Assembly (NCBI GenBank): GCA_041687475.1 | Contig: JAWLBW010000084.1 | Span: forward strand, 1 to 15,717 | Direction: 5' to 3' | DNA: 15,717 nt | DNA from: JAWLBW01 sp041687475 | Lineage (GTDB): Bacteria; J088; JAWLBW01 | In this document: positions 6,516-12,894 of the stretch, piece by piece | Position numbering within the stretch: the first letter of the stretch is position 1 | How the letters are laid out: each line of letters opens with the position of its first letter | Translations under genes and position numbers: made by a program | Notes under the pieces: generated by a model | What the model saw: the letters and a program-made list of their open reading frames with translations, nothing else | What the model was told of the DNA's origin: nothing | Databases searched by the model: none

Positions 6516-7185
6516 AGACGACCCCTCGATTCGGGCAGGGCTGGAAATGAACCTGCGGGTCGAAGGTTACGAAACGGGCGTGGCCGCCGACGGCGAAGAG
6601 GCCCGTACCCGGGCGCTCGACGAAGAATGGGACCTTATTCTGCTTGACCTGATGCTGCCCAAGGTCGACGGACTCGAGGTGCTTCGCACCCTGCGCCGAA
6701 AGGGTATTGAGACGCCGGTTATCGTGCTGAGTGCCCGGGGCCACGAGGTAGACAAGGTGGCCGCTCTGGAAATGGGCGCCGACGACTATGTGTCGAAACC
6801 CTTCGGGCTGGCCGAGTTGCTGTCACGGGTAAAGGCCGTGCTGCGCCGTTCGGGGCAGATTCAGCAGTCGCGGCGCTATCGGTTCGCCGACATCGAAATC
6901 GATCTCGATGCCCGTCACGTGCGCAAAGGGGGCGAGCCATTGGAGCTCACGTCGAAGGAGTTCGATCTGCTGACCTACCTCATTCACAACTCCGATCGGG
7001 TGCTCTCACGTGAGCAGCTGCTCAACCAGGTCTGGGACGTGCACTACGCAGGTACGCCCCGCACCGTCGACAATTTCATTGCCCAGTTACGCTCGAAGCT
7101 GGAAGACCAGGCCGAGCAGCCCCGGTACATTCAGACGGTGCGGGGCGTCGGTTACCGGTTTTCGCCCGGCGGCCGGTCGGCCTGA
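6487..7185 (+). CDS. OmpR/PhoB-family response regulator
   Basis: The 232-residue protein has an N-terminal receiver with acidic Asp11/Asp12, phospho-acceptor Asp54 in LLDLMLP, Ser82 and Lys104 (SKPF). A winged-helix DNA-binding domain follows: ELTSKEFDLLTYL, then SREQLLNQVW, then RTVDNFIAQLRSKLE and the wing VRGVGYRF. All receiver active-site residues are present, so phosphorylation control is expected. It acts as a dimeric transcription factor paired with the upstream kinase. The target genes are not evident. The divergent metal-import cluster is one candidate, but I see no pair of direct repeats that proves it. No clear terminator follows in the 140-nt convergent gap. Confidence 0.95.
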   Translation: MNRQRVLLIEDDPSIRAGLEMNLRVEGYETGVAADGEEARTRALDEEWDLILLDLMLPKVDGLEVLRTLRRKGIETPVIVLSARGHEVDKVAALEMGADDYVSKPFGLAELLSRVKAVLRRSGQIQQSRRYRFADIEIDLDARHVRKGGEPLELTSKEFDLLTYLIHNSDRVLSREQLLNQVWDVHYAGTPRTVDNFIAQLRSKLEDQAEQPRYIQTVRGVGYRFSPGGRSA

Positions 7186-7325
7186 GGCGAGTCGTTGCCG
7201 CCGCTCCTGTGCAGGGTCATCAGCCTGCCGTCGCGTACTTCATGGGTCGCTATCCGTTCGGCTTCGTGCCGTGGTACCTGACGTGGTGTGTCTGCCCAGA
7301 TGCTGTCCTTCACCGATGTTTCTCC

Positions 7326-7988
7326 TCAGAGGAAGGGGCTCGAATTGTCGGGCCTGATGTTGAACGTACCCTTGAAGTGAACTTCGGGCAGGGCGTCGAT
7401 GGACGCCGGGCGCGGTTGCTGCACGTCCATGAGCAACACCGTGAAGTCGATGCTTCCCTTCACGCCGCCGTCCTTGCCGGCCTTGGCGGCCGTAAGCTCG
7501 ATCATACCGCCCGTGGTTCGATAAGTGAACCAGTCCTGGTGCCTGCTGTCGCTGGTATTGCCGCGTTGCACCTCGCTGTATGCGACGATGGCGAAAACCG
7601 AACCGTCGTCGGGCGTTTCCTTCGGGTTCAGAATCGGAATTTCGCCCGTTTCGCCCTTCCAATTATGAATGGTAACGCGAATGCCGTGCAGTCGGTTGGT
7701 CGATCCGAGGCCCAGGTTCAACGTCGTGTCGCCGCCTTTGATGTCGAGTTTCCTTCGCCCGTCGGCTCCCTTGGTGCTGAAATCGACACCGCTCATACGT
7801 GCGTCGAACTTGCCGAAGCCAAGCGGCGAGCTTTTCAGGTCGGCCTTGAAGCTGTTCTTGTCTTCGAAGCTCGACAGCACGCTCTCCGTGACGGCGTTTT
7901 CCACCTTATTGGTTGCTTTTTCGACCTCTCCGCACGCACTTATCGTCATCAGCGCCAGTGCGGCCAGCGCCATCCCCGACCTCTTCAT
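7326..7988 (-). CDS. Putative lipoprotein of unknown function
   Basis: The 220-residue product begins with a lipoprotein signal (MKRSGMALAALALMTISAC), with the lipidation Cys at residue 19, so the mature protein should be membrane-anchored. A short Glu/Lys/Asn helix (GEVEKATNKVENAVTESV) follows the Cys as a tether. The rest alternates short polar and hydrophobic stretches (VTIHNWKGE, FTYRTTGGMIEL, SIDFTVLLMDV), suggesting a beta-rich globular domain. I do not recognise the family. The ATG at 7988 is preferred over the GTG two codons earlier because GGGGGG stands 5 nt before it. The gene is convergent with the two-component operon and separated by a long spacer from the receiver gene. Confidence 0.8.
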   Translation of the reverse strand: MKRSGMALAALALMTISACGEVEKATNKVENAVTESVLSSFEDKNSFKADLKSSPLGFGKFDARMSGVDFSTKGADGRRKLDIKGGDTTLNLGLGSTNRLHGIRVTIHNWKGETGEIPILNPKETPDDGSVFAIVAYSEVQRGNTSDSRHQDWFTYRTTGGMIELTAAKAGKDGGVKGSIDFTVLLMDVQQPRPASIDALPEVHFKGTFNIRPDNSSPFL

Positions 7989-8028
7989 GGTCACCCCCCG
8001 GTTATGAAATCAACCTGACCTTACCCTC

Positions 8029-8057
8029 AGCTTAGCGCCGACTTGCCGGATTGGCAA
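8029..8057 (-). promoter_or_regulatory. Weak candidate promoter for the lipoprotein gene
   Basis: On the minus strand, TTGCCA (8057-8052) and TAAGCT (8034-8029) are 17 nt apart. The -35 matches 5/6 but the -10 only 3/6. The -35 lies within a small CTTGCC/GGCAAG inverted repeat. Position about 40 nt before the start codon is reasonable. Confidence 0.3.
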
Positions 8058-8153
8058 GAAAGCGGCCTGGAGGCATGCCGAGGTGGTGGACGGCCGGTTT
8101 TTCGGCGCTCGCCTGGTAGCCCTCTTCTTCCTTGACAGGCCGTGAGGGTGCTC

Positions 8154-8264
8154 ATGAAGATGGCGGTAGCTTCAGTCGCGAGACGCATGGCGGCGGTGCT
8201 GCAGGTCGTCGTCCTGCCCTTGCATGGGTTTCTGCTGCGTGTCCTTCCGGCACAAGTGTCGTAG
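8154..8264 (+). CDS. Possible 36-residue hydrophobic peptide
   Basis: An ATG at 8154 has GAGGG 5 nt upstream and opens a 36-codon frame ending in TAG at 8262-8264. The peptide starts MKMAVASVARRMAAVLQVVV and continues LPLHGFLLRVLPAQVS: a basic N-terminus followed by a hydrophobic helix. This is typical of a small membrane peptide or a truncated signal-like sequence. TTGACA precedes it at 8132-8137 but has no good -10. I do not recognise it, and such frames can arise by chance. Confidence 0.25.
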   Translation: MKMAVASVARRMAAVLQVVVLPLHGFLLRVLPAQVS

Positions 8265-8303
8265 CGCAAGCCCGCCTCGCTGGTGGGAAAGACGTCAACC
8301 CCC

Positions 8304-8332
8304 TTGCAACTTTCGGAAGAATGTCCTATTTT
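8304..8332 (+). promoter_or_regulatory. Candidate promoter of the stand-alone receiver gene
   Basis: TTGCAA (8304-8309) and TATTTT (8327-8332) are separated by 17 nt; each matches the sigma-70 consensus at 4/6. The predicted start near 8339 would leave a leader of about 80 nt that contains the perfect dyad at 8369-8388. Confidence 0.45.
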
Positions 8333-8368
8333 GGGGGCATCAACCGGTCGATCGCGCAGCCGGAGAGC

Positions 8369-8388
8369 GCATACCCGGCGGGGTATGC
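8369..8388 (+). repeat. Perfect 8-bp dyad in the receiver-gene leader
   Basis: GCATACCC (8369-8376) and GGGTATGC (8381-8388) are exact reverse complements around GGCG. It may be an operator, since it lies within 50 nt of the predicted transcript start, or an mRNA hairpin about 35 nt before the start codon. There is no T-run, so it is not a terminator. Confidence 0.6.
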
Positions 8389-8421
8389 CGCGTCCGACCT
8401 CCTTCTTCGTGGTGAATGACA

Positions 8422-8817
8422 ATGACGAAACAGAGCGTATACCGGATCCTTTGCGTCGATGACGAACCAGTCTTGAGTGAAGTGCTCGACCTCGTGGTAA
8501 CCGAATTGGACTTTCCCTTTGAACTTGTGGTGGCCGGTTCGGCCGACGAGGTTCGGCGCGTACTGAAGGATGGCGAGGTTTCGATGGCCATGCTCGACGT
8601 GAACATGCCTGAGCTCGACGGCATTGAGCTGACGCGGGAAATCGTCGCCGCGCACCCCCGGGTGCCGATACTGGTCTACAGTGCCGACGGCGAGCGGCAT
8701 CGGGAGGCGGCCATGGCGGCCGGGGCCCGCGCCTATCTGCCCAAGCCGTTCGATCTGGACGAGCTGTTGGCCATTCTTCGCGAATGGCTGCCGGGCGAGG
8801 CCGCCGAAGTGGCCTGA
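8422..8817 (+). CDS. Stand-alone CheY-like response regulator
   Basis: The 131-residue protein is a single receiver domain: acidic Asp13/Asp14 in CVDDEP, phospho-acceptor Asp59 in MLDVNMP, Ser87 and Lys108 in LPKPF. The C-terminal helix (LDELLAILREWL) ends the protein, with no output domain. It should therefore act by protein-protein contact or as a phosphate shuttle. No kinase gene adjoins it. I prefer the ATG at 8422, with GGTGA 6 nt upstream, over the ATG at 8416, which that sequence abuts. The next genes, 189 nt downstream on the same strand, encode glycosyltransferase and glucosidase, but they have their own promoter. Confidence 0.92.
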   Translation: MTKQSVYRILCVDDEPVLSEVLDLVVTELDFPFELVVAGSADEVRRVLKDGEVSMAMLDVNMPELDGIELTREIVAAHPRVPILVYSADGERHREAAMAAGARAYLPKPFDLDELLAILREWLPGEAAEVA

Positions 8818-8947
8818 ACCGCGCGCTCGCCCGTACCGCCACACCGGCCATACCCGGTTGGGACAAGCCGAACCGGCAGGAAAAGACAAGCACCCCCTTG
8901 TGTAACAGGTTGTCAACCATGGCCTGTTTGCCCCGGGGGTCACTTTC

Positions 8948-8976
8948 TTTAGACTTCTGACGTTTCCTCTTAGAAT
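8948..8976 (+). promoter_or_regulatory. Candidate sigma-70 promoter of the GT4-glucosidase operon
   Basis: TTTAGA (8948-8953) and TAGAAT (8971-8976) are separated by 17 nt; the -10 matches 5/6 and the -35 4/6. The expected start near 8983 gives a short leader with GGAGG at 8997-9001, 4 nt before the ATG. Two small inverted repeats lie upstream (8854-8876 and 8904-8928). Confidence 0.55.
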
Positions 8977-9005
8977 GGGGGATAGAGTTCAACGGCGGAG
9001 GTTTC

Positions 9006-10052
9006 ATGAAAGTTGCGCTTGTCTCAACACCGTTTCTTGCCGTTCCCCCAAAGAAGTACGGCGGAACAGAGCTTTTTCTTCATGCGCTCTGCGAAGGGCT
9101 CGTCGAGAAGGAAATCGACGTTACCCTGTTTGCAACGGGCGATTCACGCGCCTGTGCCCGTCTGCGCTACTACCATAAGGAGGGATTCTGGCCCCCCGAG
9201 CCGCACATGGAAATGCAGCATCTCGGTTGGGCCCTGTACCAGATCGCGCAGCAGGATTTCGACGTCGTGCACGTCAACAGCCCGGCTGCGCTGTCGTACC
9301 AGAATTTTCTGGGCGACACGCCACTGGTCTACACGCTTCATCACACCAGGGATGAAGAACTGGCCCGCTACTACCACTTCTATCCCGAGGTGCAGTTCAC
9401 CTGCATAAGCCACCGGCAGAAAGCCCTGCAGTTTGGCGACAGCAATCATCCGGTCGTGCATCACGGTCTTGTCCTGAGCGATTACAAGCCGAGCTTCAAG
9501 CCCGGTGAATACCTGCTGGCACTGGGTCGCATCGCCCGGGAAAAGGGTACCCACCTCGCCATTGACGCAGCCAGAATGGCGGGCATGCCCATCAGGGTAG
9601 CCGGCTCGGCTCACCCCGACGAACAGCATTACTTCAATCACGAAATCAAGCCGCGGCTCGAGTTGCCGGGGGTTGAGTACGTGGGCGAGGTCGGCGGAGA
9701 CGAGAAGGTAGCCCTGCTGCGCAACGCCTTCGCGCTGCTGTTTCCCATCGACTGGGAAGAGCCGTTCGGGCTCGTGACCATCGAGGCCATGTTGTCGGGC
9801 ACGCCGGTCATCGGCTTCAAGAAGGGCAGCGTGCTTGAAATCGTAGACGAGGGCGTGACCGGGCACCTTGTGTCGACGGGCGACGTGCACGCTCTTTGCG
9901 CGGCCATCAAGAAGGCGCGGCACATCGACCGGCGGGGCTGCCGCGAGCGGGCCGAAATGCGCTTTTCGCACCGTCGCATGGCCGACGAATACCTTGACCT
10001 CTATCAACGCGCCATTGAGGCCGGAGAAGAAGCGAGGCTGCGTCGGGCATGA
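9006..10052 (+). CDS. Glycosyltransferase family 4 (GT-B fold)
   Basis: The 348-residue protein starts with an N-terminal Rossmann domain (MKVALVSTPFLAVPPKKYGG), whose GG at 19-20 fits the donor/acceptor loop of GT4 enzymes. VVHVNSP and FTCISHRQK follow. The C-terminal donor domain has GRIAREKG (174-181) and the retaining E-x7-E motif EPFGLVTIE with Glu252 and Glu260. The fold implies transfer of a sugar from a nucleotide donor with retention; donor and acceptor are unknown. There is no signal peptide, so it is cytosolic or membrane-peripheral. It overlaps the glucosidase gene by 4 nt (ATGA). That pairing suggests a joint role in making and trimming an alpha-glucan or a compatible-solute sugar, which is inference. 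Confidence 0.93.
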   Translation: MKVALVSTPFLAVPPKKYGGTELFLHALCEGLVEKEIDVTLFATGDSRACARLRYYHKEGFWPPEPHMEMQHLGWALYQIAQQDFDVVHVNSPAALSYQNFLGDTPLVYTLHHTRDEELARYYHFYPEVQFTCISHRQKALQFGDSNHPVVHHGLVLSDYKPSFKPGEYLLALGRIAREKGTHLAIDAARMAGMPIRVAGSAHPDEQHYFNHEIKPRLELPGVEYVGEVGGDEKVALLRNAFALLFPIDWEEPFGLVTIEAMLSGTPVIGFKKGSVLEIVDEGVTGHLVSTGDVHALCAAIKKARHIDRRGCRERAEMRFSHRRMADEYLDLYQRAIEAGEEARLRRA

Positions 10053-12250
10053 TTCGCAACGCACTGAGTCGGCGTTTGCAGGATGACATGATTTCCGAGA
10101 CCGAGCTCCTGGGATATGAGGTCAGAAGCCTCACATCCCAGAGCCGCGGTCCCGATCGTTTGTCCATCAAGTCAGACGACATGTTCCTCATTACCGACGA
10201 GGTGGGCAACATTACCCCGCCCGGCACCTCCGATCTCGGGCTTGTGTGGCGCGACACGCGCTACCTGAGCGAGTACGAGCTCGGGGTGCCGGGGCGCATT
10301 CCCACGGTGTTGAGCAGTCGCGTTCGCAACAACTCGCTCAGCGTCGTCGACCTTACGTTTACCGGCATCGGCAACGAGCACGAATTCGAGACGCACTACG
10401 TACACATGCGCCGCGAGCAGATACTCGAAGGCGGGCTCATCGAGCGTATTTCCATTACCAATTTCTACCTTGAACCGGTGCGCTTCTCGCTGCAGCTGCG
10501 CTATGCCGCCGACTTTGCCGACCTGTTCGAGATGCGCGGCATGGGGCGCGGCGAGAGAGGGGGCTACTACCGACCCGTTCGCCTCGAAAACGGCTGCCTC
10601 TTCAGCTATGAAGGGCGCGACGGTCTCTCACGGCAGACCGCCGTACGCTTCGACCCGGCACCCACGAGTCTGCATGAGTGCCACGCCGTGTACCATCTCG
10701 AAATCGCTCCCTCGGAGAAAGTCGAGCTGCTCGTTCACGTGACGCCGGTCTTCGAAGAAGAGACCCTGGCCGACGGGCGCGATTTCGGCGAAGCCGTCTC
10801 GCGCATGAACGCCCGGTACGACGAGTGGTGCCGGCAGTCGACGCAGATTGCCGGCGACGACGAGTTTCTCAATGCCGCCCTGCACCAGAACGTGGTCGAC
10901 TTTCGCAGTCTCCTGGTCGAAGTCGAGGGCAAACAGGTCGTGACGGCCGGCATTCCCTGGTACTCGGTGCCCTTCGGGCGCGATTCCATCATTGCCGCCC
11001 TGCAGACGTTGAGCGTGCAACCGGAAATCGCGGTGGAGACGCTGCGCTTTCTCGCCGCCTACCAGGGGGGGAAGGAAGACGGGTGGACCGAGGAAGAGCC
11101 GGGCAAAATCATGCACGAAATGCGCTTCGGCGAAATGGCAAAGTGCGGTGAAATACCTCACACGCCTTACTACGGCACCATTGACGCCACGCCGCTGTTC
11201 ATCGTTCTTCTGCACGAGACCTTCAACTGGCTGGGCGACATGGCCCTGCTCGAAGAAATGCTGCCCCACGCCGAAGCCGCCATGGCGTGGATTGACGATT
11301 ACGGCGACACCGACGAAGACGGGTTTCTCGAGTATGAACGCCGCTCCGAGGGCGGGCTCGTCAACCAGGGGTGGAAGGACAGTTACGACTCGGTTATCTT
11401 TCCCGACGGTCGCCTGGCCCAGGGCCCGATTGCCCTGGTCGAGGTGCAGGGCTACGTTTACGACGCCAAGTTCAGGCTGGCCGACATTTACTACCGCCTG
11501 GGCCGCCGTGACGAGGCCAATCGTCTCATGCAGGAAGCCCAGTGGCTGCGCAGCCGCATCGACGCCGCATTCTGGGTCGAAGAAACCGGCTTCTACGCCC
11601 TGGCCCTCGACGGTGAAAAACGCCCGGTGCCCACGATAACTTCGAACCCTGGGCACCTTCTGTGGAGCCGCGTGCCCAGCCGCGCGATGGCCCGGCGCAT
11701 GCGCGACGTACTCATGCGCGACGACGTGTTCAGCGGGTGGGGCATTCGTACCCTGGCCAAGGGCCAGCGCCCCTACAACCCGATTTCCTACCACAACGGT
11801 ACGGTCTGGCCCCACGACAACGCCCTGATTGCCCAGGGGCTGTGCTACTACGGATTCAAGGATGGGGCCGAGCGCGTGTTCAACGCGCTGTTCGACGCGG
11901 GCACGTCCTTTCGCGGCAGGCGACTGCCCGAACTCTTCTGCGGCATGCAGCGCCGGCCCGACGATCACCCCGTACTCTATCCGGTTGCCTGCGACCCCCA
12001 GGCCTGGGCCTCGGGCGCCTATTTTCAGATGCTGCACGGTTTACTCGGCCTGCAGCCCGACGCCAATCGCAACGAGCTGCGCATCAACGACCCTCACCTG
12101 CCCAAGCGGGTACAGAGTCTTGATTACCTGGGAATGCGCGTGGGCGGGGCCCGTATCGGCCTGCGCTTTTCGAGGCATGAAGGCCGCACGTCGGCGCACC
12201 TGCTGAACCTCGAGAACGGTCCGCTCAAGGTCAACCTGACTTTCGGTTGA
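10049..12250 (+). CDS. Amylo-alpha-1,6-glucosidase / glycogen-debranching-type glucosidase
   Basis: The 733-residue protein has an N-terminal beta-rich domain (about 35-270) of the kind found in bacterial debranching-type proteins (SDLGLVWRDTRYLSEYEL, then QILEGGLIERI). A C-terminal (alpha/alpha)6 barrel follows with FGRDSI (309-314), WKDS (442-445) near EYERRSEGGLVNQG, and YHNGTVWPHDN (581-591). These match the family that hydrolyses alpha-1,6 branch points and related linkages. The substrate is unproven. No signal peptide is evident, so cytosolic action is likely. The ATG at 10049 overlaps the GT4 stop; an in-frame ATG at 10088, with AGGA 4 nt upstream, is a possible shorter start. The length is complete. 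Confidence 0.92.
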   Translation: MIRNALSRRLQDDMISETELLGYEVRSLTSQSRGPDRLSIKSDDMFLITDEVGNITPPGTSDLGLVWRDTRYLSEYELGVPGRIPTVLSSRVRNNSLSVVDLTFTGIGNEHEFETHYVHMRREQILEGGLIERISITNFYLEPVRFSLQLRYAADFADLFEMRGMGRGERGGYYRPVRLENGCLFSYEGRDGLSRQTAVRFDPAPTSLHECHAVYHLEIAPSEKVELLVHVTPVFEEETLADGRDFGEAVSRMNARYDEWCRQSTQIAGDDEFLNAALHQNVVDFRSLLVEVEGKQVVTAGIPWYSVPFGRDSIIAALQTLSVQPEIAVETLRFLAAYQGGKEDGWTEEEPGKIMHEMRFGEMAKCGEIPHTPYYGTIDATPLFIVLLHETFNWLGDMALLEEMLPHAEAAMAWIDDYGDTDEDGFLEYERRSEGGLVNQGWKDSYDSVIFPDGRLAQGPIALVEVQGYVYDAKFRLADIYYRLGRRDEANRLMQEAQWLRSRIDAAFWVEETGFYALALDGEKRPVPTITSNPGHLLWSRVPSRAMARRMRDVLMRDDVFSGWGIRTLAKGQRPYNPISYHNGTVWPHDNALIAQGLCYYGFKDGAERVFNALFDAGTSFRGRRLPELFCGMQRRPDDHPVLYPVACDPQAWASGAYFQMLHGLLGLQPDANRNELRINDPHLPKRVQSLDYLGMRVGGARIGLRFSRHEGRTSAHLLNLENGPLKVNLTFG

Positions 12251-12333
12251 GCAGCCGGGTTCAACCATACCCTGGAAAGGGGGAAGGGGTAAGAGCCTAC
12301 CACGGCGGCGCCTGCCCCACCTTAACGCAGGCC

Positions 12334-12350
12334 TTGGCACGGATTATGCT
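12334..12350 (+). promoter_or_regulatory. Sigma-54 (RpoN) promoter
   Basis: TTGGCACG-GATT-ATGCT matches the -24/-12 consensus TTGGCACG-N4-TTGCW at all but one specified base (A for T at the start of the -12 block). GG at 12336-12337 and GC at 12348-12349 have the required 10-nt spacing. The transcript would start near 12361. Such promoters need an activator ATPase; its binding sites are not identified. Confidence 0.75.
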
Positions 12351-12360
12351 GATAGAAGGA

Positions 12361-12502
12361 GCATGAACCCTTACCCGGGGGAAGGAGAGAGCCACCGGGT
12401 CGGGTCGAAAGAATTCGTCACTTCGTTGTATCAGCGGCGGATTCATGTTCCCTCAAGCGTCACGATAACAAAGTGAGAGGCCCCGCAAGGGGCCTTTTGC
12501 TT
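12361..12502 (+). ncRNA. Candidate sigma-54-dependent small RNA
   Basis: From the predicted start (about 12361) to the terminator the transcript would be about 140 nt. Visible pairings are CATGAA (12362-12367) with TTCATG (12442-12447), enclosing ACCCGG (12373-12378) with CCGGGT (12395-12400) and CGAA (12406-12409) with TTCG (12414-12417). The large loop of the second helix carries GGGAAGGAGAGAG, a Shine-Dalgarno-like stretch. The same span has a 37-codon frame (ATG 12363, TGA 12474-12476), but the AAGGAG before it ends only 1 nt from the ATG and the predicted leader is nearly absent. An RNA product is thus favoured, though a small peptide or dual-function RNA is possible. Confidence 0.5.
12478..12502 (+). 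terminator. Rho-independent terminator
   Basis: AGGCCCC (12478-12484) and GGGGCCT (12489-12495) pair around GCAA and are followed by TTTTGCTTTT. It begins right after the candidate small RNA's 37-codon frame stops. Confidence 0.85.
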
Positions 12503-12877
12503 TTCAGGTGCGAGTGGGCCACGTCGCGACGCTTCCACCTTGCCTGCTGCAGATTCCCACAATGCCGGGTCGTTTTTCGATTTCGAGAATCGCCGGCGAC
12601 ACAAGTACGGGACGCGAATGTCAGGCCGTGGAAGGCGTGCGGTTGAAAATCACCCGCTTCGGCTGGTGCAAGCCGGGAACTACCTCGCGTTCGATCAGCC
12701 GGGCCCCTGTTTACGCTCCGGCACCCAACCCGCAATGTATTTCGGTACATGCCGAGTTACGGGAGGGAGAGAACCCGCAGCCGGCACCGGAGTCGCCTTC
12801 CGCGTAAGCGCGAATTCCGTATCCCGAACATGTCACGATGTGGTGGAAGACCTCGCATAGGGGTCTTCCATTTTTTT
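12503..12877 (+). ncRNA. Candidate second structured transcript (start unknown)
   Basis: This interval between two + strand terminators should hold its own transcription unit. It has a two-part helix: TTACGC (12711-12716) with GCGTAA (12802-12807), continuing as TCCGG (12717-12721) with CCGGA (12787-12791). Inside are hairpins ATGTA/TACAT (12735-12750, TTTCGG loop) and, upstream, CGGCT/AGCCG (12660-12675). No promoter is convincing. An open frame (12540-12860) ends within the terminator stem and does not resemble a known protein. No known RNA family was recognised. Confidence 0.35.
12844..12877 (+). terminator. Strong Rho-independent terminator
   Basis: TGGAAGACCTC (12844-12854) pairs with GGGGTCTTCCA (12860-12870) through 11 bp, including one T-G wobble, around GCATA. 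Seven Ts follow (12871-12877). The T-run is only on the + strand, so it ends a + strand transcript and not the convergent Rsm22 gene. Confidence 0.88.
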
Positions 12878-12894
12878 GGGGGGAAGGGGGAAGT

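Larger units (their letters stand above)
7989..8421. other. Long divergent spacer between lipoprotein and receiver genes
   Basis: This 433-nt stretch has no large convincing gene. It contains a possible minus-strand promoter (8029-8057), a CTTGCC/GGCAAG hairpin (8042-8058), a possible 36-codon ORF with ribosome-binding site (8154-8264), a candidate + strand promoter (8304-8332) and a perfect 8-bp dyad (8369-8388). Confidence 0.6.
12251..12894. other. 644-nt gene-poor region with two terminated + strand units
   Basis: No frame here looks like a known protein. The stretch holds a near-consensus sigma-54 promoter (12334-12350), a foldable segment ending in a terminator (12478-12502), a second foldable segment ending in a stronger terminator (12844-12877), and three copies of GGGGGAAGG (12279, 12377, 12879). 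Inverted repeat GCCTGC/GCAGGC (12310-12332) lies just before the -24 element. Confidence 0.7.

Noticed and set aside
8132..8137. Perfect TTGACA -35 box
   Set aside because: No acceptable -10 lies 16-18 nt downstream (best match 3/6).
8027..9007. Minus-strand frame of 326 codons, with an internal MSTLTAC lipobox-like segment near its end
   Set aside because: It is antisense to the CheY-like gene. The segment has no ribosome-binding site and a weak hydrophobic core, so no lipoprotein is called.
10628..12037. Minus-strand frame of 469 codons
   Set aside because: It is antisense to the glucosidase, whose motifs are unambiguous.
12689..12696. GTTCGATC, like a tRNA T-loop
   Set aside because: The flanking bases do not form a T-arm stem, and no anticodon or acceptor arm is present.
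12735..12750. ATGTA/TACAT hairpin and nearby GGTGCAAGCCGG considered as a cobalamin riboswitch
   Set aside because: The B12-box and conserved core sequences are absent, and no B12-related gene follows on the + strand.
12540..12860. 106-codon + strand frame in the second structured segment
   Set aside because: It ends inside the terminator stem and shows no family resemblance. Kept only as an alternative explanation for the unit.
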